Of a DNA stretch of 64,000 nt, positions 33,610 through 42,311 are shown in pieces. Below the pieces are notes generated by a model. It worked only from the letters and a program-made list of their open reading frames with translations, ran no database searches and was not told the origin of the DNA. Location of the stretch: the NCBI GenBank assembly GCA_001507425.1, contig LMAJ01000021.1, positions 1-64,000 on the forward strand, written 5' to 3'. How positions within the stretch are numbered: position 1 is the first letter of the stretch; every line of letters starts with the position of its first letter. A program made the translations under genes and the position numbers. This DNA is from Flavobacteriaceae bacterium CRH (GTDB lineage Bacteria; Bacteroidota; Bacteroidia; Flavobacteriales; Flavobacteriaceae).

Positions 33610-34178
33610 AATTTAAATTGTTTTATTGGATTTTTATCGTTCCAGATATTTCCTAAAAGAGCTACATCATCAAAACCATTTTCAAGTGTTTTTTCGATAT
33701 TTTCAGAATCAATTCCGCCTAAAGCGATAACTTTTGTATTAAAATTTGTTCTTGATTTTAGAGCTTCAAATAGGTTCGTTTTTGGATGATAATTCTGTTT
33801 TGAAATACTAGTATAAACCGGACTTAAGAAAGCGTAATCAAAATCATTTTCTAAAGAATTAAAATCTTCTATGGAATGGGTTGATGTTGAATTATACCTG
33901 CAAGGTTTTGAAAACTTTGCAGGATGACCAACTTCATTTTTTCTTTCTTTTTCAGAAAAATGAAATCTGTTAATTCCAAAATCTTCAGCCATTTGATGAT
34001 GATTGTGTAAAACTAATTTGGAACGATGTTCTAATTTTATCTGATGAATAAATGAAGCCATTTCATATTCTGAAAATTCCGGTTTCCGAATATGAAGCAA
34101 AGACAATCCTTCTTCAAATAATGAATTAATAATGTTTATTTCATCTTCAATAGAAGAAGGATTTGTAATCACAATCAT
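33576..34178 (-). CDS. Second ThiE/TenI-like protein with an in-frame palindromic insertion
   Basis: A 200-aa thiamine phosphate synthase/TenI-type TIM barrel (LLHIRKPEFSEYEM, LHNHHQMAEDFGINRFHFSEKERK, STSTHSIEDF, FLSPVYTSISKQ, VIALGGIDSEN). TenI homologues tautomerise the thiazole; which role applies here is open. Residues 86-94 (PAKFSKPCR) are encoded by a 27-bp dispersed palindrome at 33897-33923, in a loop between the HFSEKERK and STSTHS motifs. The reading frame stays intact, so it is probably tolerated. Confidence 0.85.
   Translation of the reverse strand: MIVITNPSSIEDEINIINSLFEEGLSLLHIRKPEFSEYEMASFIHQIKLEHRSKLVLHNHHQMAEDFGINRFHFSEKERKNEVGHPAKFSKPCRYNSTSTHSIEDFNSLENDFDYAFLSPVYTSISKQNYHPKTNLFEALKSRTNFNTKVIALGGIDSENIEKTLENGFDDVALLGNIWNDKNPIKQFKLCHKIVRSYLV
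33897..33923. repeat. Palindromic repeat (family C) inside a coding region
   Basis: CCTGCAAGGTTTT at 33897-33909 pairs with 33911-33923 with one mismatch. The first 20 bases are the same as those of the palindrome at 2-28. On the minus strand it is read as PAKFSKPCR within the TenI-like protein. Confidence 0.8.
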
Positions 34179-34214
34179 ATCTTTCTCTTCTTGATTCTTT
34201 CTTCTTTCCTCTTT

Positions 34215-36038
34215 CTAAATATAAATCTCTTTCCCCTGTTCAATAAACTCTTCTGACTTTTCCTGCATGCCTTTTTCAGCCGCTGCTACATCACGAATTT
34301 CCTGCGATATTTTCATCGAACAAAATTTCGGCCCGCACATTGAGCAGAAATGAGCCACTTTTGCACCATCAGCCGGAAGCGTTTCGTCGTGAAATTCTCT
34401 GGCAGTATCTGGATCAAGCGAAAGATTGAATTGATCTTCCCAACGAAATTCAAAACGTGCTTTGCTCAACGCATTATCGCGATATTGTGCTCCCGGATGA
34501 CCTTTGGCCAAATCTGCAGCATGAGCAGAAATTTTATATGTTATGACGCCATCTTTTACATCTTTTTTGTTGGGAAGTCCAAGATGCTCTTTTGGTGTTA
34601 CATAACATAACATCGCGCAACCGTACCAACCAATCATAGCGGCTCCAATGGCAGATGTGATGTGATCGTAACCTGGCGCAATATCTGTTGTTAAAGGTCC
34701 TAAAGTGTAAAATGGAGCTTCATGACAATGTTCTAATTGTTTATCCATATTTTCCTTTATCATGTGCATTGGCACGTGACCCGGACCTTCAATAAAAACC
34801 TGAACATCATGTTTCCATGCAATTTTTGTTAATTCTCCTAAAGTTTCTAATTCGGCAAATTGAGCAGCGTCGTTCGCATCTGCAATTGAACCGGGACGTA
34901 AACCATCACCTAAAGAAAAAGCAACATCGTATTGTTTCATGATTTCGCAGATTTCCTCGAAGTGGGTGTATAAAAAGTTTTCTTTATGATGAAACAAACA
35001 CCATTTTGCCATGATCGATCCGCCACGAGAAACAATTCCGGTAACGCGATCAGCAGTTAAGTGAATGTAACGCAGCAAAACGCCGGCATGAATTGTGAAA
35101 TACGAAACACCTTGTTCTGCCTGTTCGATTAAAGTATCTCGGAAAACCTCCCAGGTTAAATCTTCGGCAATTCCTTTTACTTTTTCTAAAGCCTGATAAA
35201 TAGGAACCGTACCAATTGGCACTGGTGAATTACGAATAATCCATTCTCTGGTTTCGTGAATATTTTTTCCTGTTGATAAATCCATAATCGTATCAGCTCC
35301 CCAACGGCAAGCCCAAACTGCTTTTTCAACTTCTTCTTCAATACTTGAAGTGACAGCGCTATTGCCAATGTTGGCATTTATTTTGACTAAGAAATTACGC
35401 CCGACAATCATCGGTTCACTTTCAGGATGGTTGATATTGTTGGGAATTATAGCTCTTCCGCAAGCAACTTCACTACAAACAAATTCTGGAGTTATTTTAC
35501 TTTTTGGCGTGTTTGCTCCAAAACTATGCCCGTCGTGTTGACATTGCATGGCTTTGGTTTGCTCGTTTAAAAGTTCGATTCTTTGGTTTTCACGAATTGC
35601 GATATATTCCATCTCAGGAGTTATAATGCCTTGTTTGGCATAATACAATTGCGTTACGTTTGCGCCTTTTTTAGCTCTTTTAGGTTGATGCAAATATTCA
35701 AAACGAAGGTGATTTAAGGTTTCGTCTTTTAATCGGCTTTGACCGTAATCAGAACTGATTTCGTTTAGAATTTCGACATCATTTCGATCCAGAATCCAAC
35801 TTTCGCGTAAGCGTGGCAATCCTTTTCTAATGTCAATTATAATATTTGGATCTGTATATGGACCAGAAGTGTCATAAATAGTTACTGGCGGATTTTTTTC
35901 GATTCCGCCGTTTGAAAGTTTGGTGTCGCTAAGTATCACTTCACGCATGGCAACTTTTATAGGATGAATTTCGCCACTAACGTATATTTTTTTGGAGTTT
36001 GGAAAAGGCGTTCTGGAAATTTGTTCTTCGGTAGTCAT
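34215..36038 (-). CDS. thiC: Phosphomethylpyrimidine synthase ThiC
   Basis: A radical-SAM enzyme converting aminoimidazole ribotide to HMP-phosphate. The 607-aa protein has the typical ThiC regions (GGIEKNPPVTIYDTSGPYTDP, NINHPESEPMIVGRNFLVKINANIGNSAV, DLSTGKNIHETREWIIRNSPVPIGTVPIYQ) and the C-terminal cluster motif CSMCGPKFCSM. Length is close to other full-length ThiC. It follows thiS in the riboswitch-controlled operon. Confidence 0.98.
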   Translation of the reverse strand: MTTEEQISRTPFPNSKKIYVSGEIHPIKVAMREVILSDTKLSNGGIEKNPPVTIYDTSGPYTDPNIIIDIRKGLPRLRESWILDRNDVEILNEISSDYGQSRLKDETLNHLRFEYLHQPKRAKKGANVTQLYYAKQGIITPEMEYIAIRENQRIELLNEQTKAMQCQHDGHSFGANTPKSKITPEFVCSEVACGRAIIPNNINHPESEPMIVGRNFLVKINANIGNSAVTSSIEEEVEKAVWACRWGADTIMDLSTGKNIHETREWIIRNSPVPIGTVPIYQALEKVKGIAEDLTWEVFRDTLIEQAEQGVSYFTIHAGVLLRYIHLTADRVTGIVSRGGSIMAKWCLFHHKENFLYTHFEEICEIMKQYDVAFSLGDGLRPGSIADANDAAQFAELETLGELTKIAWKHDVQVFIEGPGHVPMHMIKENMDKQLEHCHEAPFYTLGPLTTDIAPGYDHITSAIGAAMIGWYGCAMLCYVTPKEHLGLPNKKDVKDGVITYKISAHAADLAKGHPGAQYRDNALSKARFEFRWEDQFNLSLDPDTAREFHDETLPADGAKVAHFCSMCGPKFCSMKISQEIRDVAAAEKGMQEKSEEFIEQGKEIYI

Positions 36039-36088
36039 AGGGGAGAAGTTATGAGTTATAAATTATAAATTATGAATTATGAGTTATT

Positions 36089-36114
36089 GTAGAGGCGCAC
36101 AGCAGTGCGTCTAC
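36089..36114. repeat. Short palindromic repeat, family A (copy 3)
   Basis: GTAGAGGCGCACAGCAGTGC then GTCTAC; lies in the thiC-thiS gap together with a family D tract at 36126-36172. Confidence 0.75.
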
Positions 36115-36175
36115 GTCCTGGATATCAATTGGAATTTGGTCCCGAAGCCTCGGGATTAAAATTGGAATTTTAATT

Positions 36176-36382
36176 TTAACCTCCTTGTGTAGCAGAAATT
36201 ATCAGAATTTCGTCGGTTTCGTGTACTAGGTATTCGTTCCAATTGAGTTTTGGAACAACGGTATTGTTAATGGCAACGGCAATTCCGTTTTGTTTGTTGG
36301 GAATTTCGAGATCAAGCAATGATTGAACGCTAAGCGATTCAGCATTGAATTGTTTAATTTGTTGGTTGATTTTTAGTTCCAT
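36176..36382 (-). CDS. thiS: Sulfur carrier protein ThiS
   Basis: A 68-aa ubiquitin-like carrier ending in the essential ISATQGG; the terminal Gly is adenylated and thiocarboxylated to carry sulfur to ThiG. It is the first gene behind the TPP riboswitch. It has family A palindromes on both sides (36089-36114 and 36406-36431). Confidence 0.95.
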   Translation of the reverse strand: MELKINQQIKQFNAESLSVQSLLDLEIPNKQNGIAVAINNTVVPKLNWNEYLVHETDEILIISATQGG

Positions 36383-36405
36383 TCCTTCTGAATTTAGAGA
36401 TTATT

Positions 36406-36431
36406 GACACGCAATTACTATGCGTCTCTAC
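36406..36431. repeat. Short palindromic repeat, family A (variant copy 4)
   Basis: GACACGCAATTACTATGCGT followed by CTCTAC; a variant with a different loop, between the riboswitch and thiS. Confidence 0.55.
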
Positions 36432-36478
36432 TCTAGGAATGGCTACAATTACGCATAAAAATGCGCGCAGAAGTCATC

Positions 36479-36564
36479 TTACTTTTCCCTACGCTAGTAT
36501 GAACTAGATCAGGTTCAGAGGGTAAAATCTCAGCCTGCTTTTTTAGCAGACACCCCTAAAGTGT
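36479..36564 (-). ncRNA. TPP (THI-box) riboswitch of the thiamine operon
   Basis: On the minus strand the THI-box elements appear in order: TTTAGGGGTGTCTGC, GCTGAGATTTTACCC, GAACCTGATCTAGTT, and CTAGCGTAGGGAAA. It lies upstream of thiS. No clean terminator hairpin with a T-run is visible before thiS, so the control mechanism is unclear. Confidence 0.95.
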
Positions 36565-36568
36565 GAAG

Positions 36569-36576
36569 CAAATATA
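36569..36576 (-). promoter_or_regulatory. Promoter -7 box of the thiamine operon
   Basis: Minus strand TATATTTG, immediately before the TPP aptamer. Confidence 0.65.
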
Positions 36577-36666
36577 GATAATTTTTGTTTAAAAATTTCA
36601 AGTTTCAGGCTTCAGGTTATGAAAAGCTGAAAACTATTTTTAAAATTGAGACTTAAAAACGTATTT

Positions 36667-37227
36667 TTAGTTTGTTCTTTTCCAGCAATTTTCTGCATGA
36701 TCATTGACCATTCCGGTGGCTTGCATGTGTGCGTAAATTACGGTTGAACCAACAAATTTAAAACCTCTTTTTTTTAAATCTTTACTGATTTCATCAGAAA
36801 GCGGAGTAGTGGCCGGAACGTCTTTTGAGGTTTTCGGATTGTTAATAACAGGTTTTCCGTTGGTGAATTTCCAGATATAATCAGAGAAACTTTCAAATTC
36901 TTCCTGAATTTTCATAAAAGCCTGTGCGTTAGAAACGGCTGCTTTAATTTTAAGTTTATTGCGGATAATTCCAGTGTTTTGCAATAATTCTTTGATTTTG
37001 TCTTCAGAATAATTAGCAATTTTTTTATAGTCGAAATGATCAAAGGCAATTCTAAAATTTTCTCTTTTGTTTAAAATGGTAATCCAGCTAAGACCAGCCT
37101 GAAAAGTTTCTAAAATTAAAAACTCAAACAGAGTAGGATCGTCATAAACAGGAACGCCCCATTCTTCGTCATGGTATTTTTTATATAAATCACTGGCTGT
37201 GCACCAGCCGCATCGTATAGGTTCCAT
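36667..37227 (-). CDS. tag: DNA-3-methyladenine glycosylase I
   Basis: Excises 3-methyladenine from alkylated DNA. The 186-aa protein has the Tag zinc-binding residues in RCGWCTASDLY and near the C-terminus HAENC, the recognition region YDDPTLFEFLILETFQAGLSW, and the substrate-binding GFKFVGSTVIYAHMQA. It is the fourth alkylation-repair function in this window but is 27 kb from the AlkB/Ada island. Confidence 0.96.
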   Translation of the reverse strand: MEPIRCGWCTASDLYKKYHDEEWGVPVYDDPTLFEFLILETFQAGLSWITILNKRENFRIAFDHFDYKKIANYSEDKIKELLQNTGIIRNKLKIKAAVSNAQAFMKIQEEFESFSDYIWKFTNGKPVINNPKTSKDVPATTPLSDEISKDLKKRGFKFVGSTVIYAHMQATGMVNDHAENCWKRTN

Positions 37228-37246
37228 TTTTTATTTCAAATGTATA

Positions 37247-37277
37247 AAAAAACCTCAAATCGATTAAAATTTGAGGT
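37247..37277 (-). terminator. Intrinsic terminator after the first lipocalin-like gene
   Basis: ACCTCAAAT and ATTTGAGGT pair; the minus strand ends in seven T. Confidence 0.85.
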
Positions 37278-37302
37278 CTAATAATATGGTTTAGACTAGA
37301 TA

Positions 37303-37746
37303 TTATTTTCTGTTAAAGATGATATATTGATAACTTGTTAACCCATCTACTGTCACAGTTGCATATAATTTTAATTTATTTTCTGTCAATTCCTGAATTT
37401 CAAATTTTTGATTTTCATCACTATCAGTTGAAAACTTTATAGTTATATTATTTCCATCTTGATTCCAACCTCCATTTTGACTCTGAGGTTCACATATTCC
37501 TTCGTCTGATTCGTTAAAAGTGGTAGTGATTAATTTATCATCTTTAAGGAATTCAATAGTTGGACCTGAACATACTGAACCTTCATTCGGGTTAATAATT
37601 TGTTCTTCTCCTCCCACAATTCCTATTCCGACTTGGGTAATTTCCCATTTTCCTTCAATTGATGGGTTATCATCATCGCTGCTACAAGATACTGCGCCTA
37701 ATCCTAATGTTAATACTGATAAAAATAAAATGCTTAATTTTTTCAT
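37303..37746 (-). CDS. Small lipoprotein, lipocalin-like (paralogue 1)
   Basis: A 147-aa lipoprotein with signal MKKLSILFLSVLTLGLGAVSC (lipobox AVSC) and a Ser/Asp-rich linker. The rest has the pattern of a lipocalin-like eight-strand barrel (GKWEITQVGIGI...WNQDGNNITIKF...YIIFNRK). The adjacent gene at 38049-38492 encodes a close paralogue with an almost identical signal peptide, so this is a tandem duplication. Function is unknown; both have pairs of conserved Cys (CSGP/CEPQ; CSAP/CEAF). Confidence 0.8.
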   Translation of the reverse strand: MKKLSILFLSVLTLGLGAVSCSSDDDNPSIEGKWEITQVGIGIVGGEEQIINPNEGSVCSGPTIEFLKDDKLITTTFNESDEGICEPQSQNGGWNQDGNNITIKFSTDSDENQKFEIQELTENKLKLYATVTVDGLTSYQYIIFNRK

Positions 37747-37992
37747 TTTGGGGTTTATTTAATTTGTTAAAATTTAGTTAACAAAATTAAAATATTTTTA
37801 AGTACAAGCACAAACATTTTGTTGCTTTTTCAGGTTAATTTGTTAAAAAGCAACGGTTATATTAATTGAGGAGAGTTTTTTCTGATAAAGATTTATGATT
37901 GTTTAATAATTTTTATCCGTCAGATAAAAAATTTATGATTCTAATACTTTCATATTTTAGTTTTGATTGGATAATATTTCTGATTTAGAAGC

Positions 37993-38029
37993 AAAAAAAA
38001 ACCTCAAATCTTAAGATTTGAGGTTTTTA
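37993..38029 (-). terminator. Intrinsic terminator after the second lipocalin-like gene
   Basis: A perfect 24-bp palindrome (ACCTCAAATCTT and its complement, 38001-38024) followed on the minus strand by T residues. Confidence 0.88.
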
Positions 38030-38048
38030 GAATATGTGTTTATTCTAA

Positions 38049-38492
38049 TTATTTTCTAGCGTAAACAGCTATAGCGTATAATGTTGTTGAACCTTCAGTT
38101 GATAAAACAGTTCTAATTTTTAATTTGTCATTAGTTAACTCTGTAACTTCATATTTTATTTCTTCAGTGTCGTCACCCTCTGTGTATGTTAAAGTTACAT
38201 TGTTTCCGTCTTTAGACCACTTTGCATCACTAACAAATGCTTCACATTTTTCTGAATCATCGTTATACTCATTCTCTGTATCAACAAGTTTGCCACCTGC
38301 TAAAAATTCATAAGTTGGTGCAGAACAGTCCCCACTATAATTTTCTAATGATTCTTGTCCTTGTGCGCCAAGACCAGCTTGAGTAAGTTCCCATTTACCT
38401 TCAATTGATGCGTCATCATCATCACTGCTACAAGATACTGCTCCTAATCCTAATGTCAATACAGACACAAATAAAATGCTTAATTTTTTCAT
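38049..38492 (-). CDS. Small lipoprotein, lipocalin-like (paralogue 2)
   Basis: Same length (147 aa) and layout as the gene at 37303-37746: nearly identical signal MKKLSILFVSVLTLGLGAVSC, the SSDDDDASIEGKWELTQAG entry, and matching strands (WSKDGNNVTLTYTEGDD, ELTNDKLKIRTVL). Sequence outside the first 30 residues has diverged, more so in the loops. Each copy has its own terminator. No function is assigned. Confidence 0.8.
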   Translation of the reverse strand: MKKLSILFVSVLTLGLGAVSCSSDDDDASIEGKWELTQAGLGAQGQESLENYSGDCSAPTYEFLAGGKLVDTENEYNDDSEKCEAFVSDAKWSKDGNNVTLTYTEGDDTEEIKYEVTELTNDKLKIRTVLSTEGSTTLYAIAVYARK

Positions 38493-38630
38493 TTTGGTTT
38501 GATTTTTTTTGTTAAAATTTTCAACAAAAATAGAATCTTTTTCCAGTAATACATAGCAAAAAATAAGTTATTTCGTGTTTAATTAACATTTTTTTATAAC
38601 TTGTTGATTGTTAGGAGTGTGCTTTAATGT

Positions 38631-39263
38631 TTATTTTCCTATTTTCCAATGATATCCTTTTACGCTCGGAATATAGGCTAGATTTCCAATAATAATTAAG
38701 TCGTTGTAGATTTTTTTGTTGTATTTAATGCCAATTGCTTTTCCTGAAGTATACATTTTATTTGCCTCGAATTTAATTTTCATTCTGGCATCAGTAAATT
38801 TAGCATCAGATATTTTTTCAACAAACCAAGTCGAATTCCATTTTATTTCAATTTCATTCTCTGCAGTTTTGGTGATGCTTTTGATTAGTTTAACGCCATC
38901 TTTAGGGATTTTGTGATCTTCTATTAATTCTTTTTGGGTAAGTGTCTCGCCTGTTTTGCATTCATCCAGAAATTTTTTGAAATAGGTAAATCCCTGTAAT
39001 TTTTCATTTGTACTATTTTCTTCAATACTGTCTTTTGCAACAGCTGATAATTCAGGAATTATGTCGCTATAGTTAATCGTAGATCTAACTATTTTTTTTG
39101 TCAGCGAATCTTTGGCAGCTACAATGTTTTCTACGGTTGTTTTTGAAAGCGTTTTTATTTTTTCTGAAATACTCGAAGTCGATTCTACTACTTTATTTCT
39201 ATCGCTTTTAGTGCAATTAAAAAGGCAGAAACATAAAATAATAAGTAGGAGATATTTTTTCAT
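38631..39263 (-). CDS. Hypothetical lipoprotein
   Basis: Start at 39263 (MKKYLLLIILCFCLFNC, lipobox LFNC) is preferred; a start at 39305 would overlap the upstream transporter and place charged residues before the signal. The 210-aa product is Lys/Glu-rich with no recognised domain; a C-terminal beta-rich region (NLAYIPSVKGYHWKIGK) resembles small secreted proteins that detect or bind ligands. Unknown function. Confidence 0.7.
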   Translation of the reverse strand: MKKYLLLIILCFCLFNCTKSDRNKVVESTSSISEKIKTLSKTTVENIVAAKDSLTKKIVRSTINYSDIIPELSAVAKDSIEENSTNEKLQGFTYFKKFLDECKTGETLTQKELIEDHKIPKDGVKLIKSITKTAENEIEIKWNSTWFVEKISDAKFTDARMKIKFEANKMYTSGKAIGIKYNKKIYNDLIIIGNLAYIPSVKGYHWKIGK

Positions 39264-39276
39264 AGGAAAATAATTT

Positions 39277-39939
39277 TCAGTCTTTTTGAGCATCATCTTC
39301 CTCAAGATATTTTTTAATCAAATGATGACCGGCATAAATGAGCGGAGTTAATAAAACTGCAACCGAAAGTTTGAATACGTAACCCGTTAAGGCTGATGAA
39401 ATAAAGGTATCAAAATTAATTTTACCGGGCAGCCAAAAAGCAATTCCAAGTACAATAAACGAATCAAATAATTGTGAAATTATGGTTGATCCTGTTGTTC
39501 TTAACCATATTTTTTTCTCTCCGGTTCGTCTTTTGAAAAACCAGAATATCCAGACATCAATTAATTGTGAAGCCATAAAAGCTATTAAACTACCTACGAT
39601 AATCCACATACTTTGTCCAAAAACAGCTTGAAATTGTTCATCATTTACGGGACTAATTCCTTTTGCAGCGGGAATTACAATGGCCATGAATAAGATTAAG
39701 AATGCATAAGCAATCAGGCATGCCGTTATTACAGAAAGTTTTTTAACTCCTTTTTCTCCAAAATATTCATTTATTAAATCTGTAGTAAGAAAAACAATGG
39801 GCCATGGCAAAATTCCAATACTCATTACAAATGGTCCAATCTGAATTAATTTTCCTCCTATTAATTCTGCTACAACCGCATTGGTTATAAAGATTCCGGC
39901 TAGAATTACAAAAACAATTTCTTTTTTGGTTTTAAACAT
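39277..39939 (-). CDS. Queuosine-precursor transporter (YhhQ/VUT family)
   Basis: A 220-aa polytopic membrane protein with about six segments and the family features (ATELIGGKLIQIG-like start, TTDLINEYFGEKGVKKL, WIIVGSLIAFMASQLIDVWIFWFFKRRTG). Members import preQ0 or preQ1 for tRNA queuosine synthesis. Standing alone, with no queuosine genes in view. Confidence 0.85.
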   Translation of the reverse strand: MFKTKKEIVFVILAGIFITNAVVAELIGGKLIQIGPFVMSIGILPWPIVFLTTDLINEYFGEKGVKKLSVITACLIAYAFLILFMAIVIPAAKGISPVNDEQFQAVFGQSMWIIVGSLIAFMASQLIDVWIFWFFKRRTGEKKIWLRTTGSTIISQLFDSFIVLGIAFWLPGKINFDTFISSALTGYVFKLSVAVLLTPLIYAGHHLIKKYLEEDDAQKD

Positions 39940-40118
39940 CGTGGTATGGTAAATAATAATTCAAATTTAAGCTATTTCTCTATAATTTAATAATGGATTA
40001 TTTTTTAAAATGAAGTTTTTGTTTCAAAAATCATCACAAAGTTAAAGTTCTCTTTAAGTTGGTCTTTTTTGGCTATTTTTGAATTACTAAGCATTTTTAT
40101 TATCCTAAAACCAAATTA

Positions 40119-42242
40119 ATGAGAATGAATAAACGAATGTTAATTTTTATAATGAGTACAACCTTGTTTATGGCAAACGCACAAACCAATTCTAATAATC
40201 CGTTAATAAAAAAATGGTCGGGACCTTACGGAGGAGTTCCTGCTTTTAATGAGTATAAAGTTTCTGACTTTAAACCTGCAATAGAATTTGCGATACAGGA
40301 AAAATTAAATGAAATCGATACCATTGCTAACAGCCCAAAAGCGCCAACTTTTGATAATACAATTGCGGCTTTAGAACTTTCCGGTAAAACAATTTCGCGT
40401 ATTAATGCGGTTTATGGAATCTACAGATCTAATTTAAGTAGTCCAGAATTTAATGTTGTTGATAGAGAAATGTCTCCAAAGTTTTCTGAATTTAGAGATA
40501 AAATCAATCAGAATAAAAAGCTTTTTACAAGAATTGAAACATTGTATAACTCAAAAGACAGCAAAAAACTCACTAGCGAACAACAACGATTAATTTGGTT
40601 GTATTATACAAATTTTGTTCGTGAAGGCGCTAAGCTAAATGAGATTGATAAAGAAAAAGTAACTAAAATTAATCAGCAATTAGCAACTCTTTTTACACGT
40701 TTTAGTCAAAATTTATTGGCAGAAGAACATAGCCAATATGTGGCATTAAAAACAGAAAGCGATTTTGACGGATTGCCTGTTGAAGTTAAAAATGCTGCAA
40801 TCGCCGAAGCAAAAGAGAGAAAAATTGAGGCTTTAGGAATTATTGCCAATACGCGTTCGTCTATTGAGCCATTTTTGACCTTTTCAAATCGAAGAGATTT
40901 AAGAGAAAAAGCTTTTGAAATCTTTGTAAAACGTGGGGATAACGGTAATGAAAATGACAATAATTCAACTTTGGTTTCTATTTTACAATTGCGTACAGAA
41001 AAGGCAAAATTATTAGGATTTCCAACTTTTGCAGATTGGAGTTTGTCGAATAAAATGGCAAAAGATCCACAAAAAACATTAGATTTAATGTTGTCTGTTT
41101 GGGAACCGGCTGTAGAAAAAGTACATCAGGATGTTGCTGAAATGCAGAAAATAGTAGATACTGAAGGAGGTAATTTTAAAATTCAGCCTTGGGATTATCG
41201 TTATTATGCCGAAAAAGTCAGGAAAGCAAAATATGACTTAGATCAAAATGAAGTTAAGCCTTATTTGCAGCTTGAAAACTTGCGTGAAGGAATGTTCTGG
41301 GTTGCTGGTGAATTATTTAATTTGAGTTTTAAACAAATTACAAATGTTCCTGTTTATCACCCCGATGTTCGTGTTTGGGAAGTAAGTAACAAGATTACAG
41401 GAAAAGCAGTTGGCCTTTGGTATTTTGATCCTTACGCACGCACAGGCAAACGTTCTGGTGCGTGGATGAATTCGTATCGTGACCAACAAAAACTTGATGG
41501 TAATGTGCTGACAATTGTGTCTAATAATTGTAATTTTATAAAAGGAGCAGAAAATGAGCCCATTTTAATTTCCTGGGATGATGCTTCTACATTATTTCAT
41601 GAATTTGGGCATGCATTACATGGTCTGTGTTCGAATGTAACCTATCCGAGCCTGGCAGGAACTGCCGTTGCAAGAGATTATGTTGAGTTTCCGTCGCAAT
41701 TATTAGAACACTGGCTTGCAACTCCCGAAGTGTTGAATAAGTTTGCTTTACATTATAAAACAAATCAGCCATTACCGCAGTCATTAGTAGACAGAATTGA
41801 AAAAGCATCGAGTTTTGGCGAAGGTTTTGCGACTGTAGAAACAATTTCAAGTTCTTTAATCGATATGAAGCTACATTTAACGACACAGACTATTGATCCT
41901 CATAAGTTCGAGAAAGAGACTTTAGATGCGCTTCATATGCCGTCAGAGATTGTAATGCGCCACAGGATTCCACAATTTGCTCATATTTTTTCGAGTGACG
42001 GATATGCAGCAGGGTATTACAGTTATTTATGGGCAGATGTTATAAATGCAGATGCTTATGAAGCTTTTACAGAAGGAAAAGGGCCTTATGATAAGGAAGT
42101 GGCAAAGCGACTGTATGAAACTGTTTTTAGTGTTGGAAATACGATTGACAATGAAAAGGGATATGAAAATTTTAGAGGAAGAGCTCCGAAATCTGATGCT
42201 CTGATGCGTGCAAGAAATTTTCCTATTGTAGATAAGAAATAA
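40119..42242 (+). CDS. dcp: M3-family metallopeptidase, peptidyl-dipeptidase Dcp-like
   Basis: A 707-aa secreted or periplasmic peptidase. The first 22 residues form a signal peptide ending ANAQT. The zinc site is HEFGHALHGL (HExxH) with the downstream Glu in the AVARDYVEFPSQLLEHW region. C-terminal FSSDGYAAGYYSYLWADV is typical of Dcp/oligopeptidase A. Length matches Dcp. It releases dipeptides from the C-terminus of peptides. Confidence 0.92.
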   Translation: MRMNKRMLIFIMSTTLFMANAQTNSNNPLIKKWSGPYGGVPAFNEYKVSDFKPAIEFAIQEKLNEIDTIANSPKAPTFDNTIAALELSGKTISRINAVYGIYRSNLSSPEFNVVDREMSPKFSEFRDKINQNKKLFTRIETLYNSKDSKKLTSEQQRLIWLYYTNFVREGAKLNEIDKEKVTKINQQLATLFTRFSQNLLAEEHSQYVALKTESDFDGLPVEVKNAAIAEAKERKIEALGIIANTRSSIEPFLTFSNRRDLREKAFEIFVKRGDNGNENDNNSTLVSILQLRTEKAKLLGFPTFADWSLSNKMAKDPQKTLDLMLSVWEPAVEKVHQDVAEMQKIVDTEGGNFKIQPWDYRYYAEKVRKAKYDLDQNEVKPYLQLENLREGMFWVAGELFNLSFKQITNVPVYHPDVRVWEVSNKITGKAVGLWYFDPYARTGKRSGAWMNSYRDQQKLDGNVLTIVSNNCNFIKGAENEPILISWDDASTLFHEFGHALHGLCSNVTYPSLAGTAVARDYVEFPSQLLEHWLATPEVLNKFALHYKTNQPLPQSLVDRIEKASSFGEGFATVETISSSLIDMKLHLTTQTIDPHKFEKETLDALHMPSEIVMRHRIPQFAHIFSSDGYAAGYYSYLWADVINADAYEAFTEGKGPYDKEVAKRLYETVFSVGNTIDNEKGYENFRGRAPKSDALMRARNFPIVDKK

Positions 42243-42258
42243 TAGAAATATGATTCAA

Positions 42259-42296
42259 TAAAAAAAGCCCGAATAAATAAATATTCGGGCTTTTTA
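42259..42296. terminator. Bidirectional intrinsic terminator
   Basis: AAAAAAGCCCGAATA pairs with TATTCGGGCTTTTT between the convergent M3 peptidase and tsf genes. Confidence 0.9.
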
Positions 42297-42311
42297 TATT
42301 GAAATAATATA

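Noticed and set aside
34350..34610. 86-aa plus-strand ORF within thiC
   Set aside because: Antisense shadow of the highly conserved ThiC coding frame.
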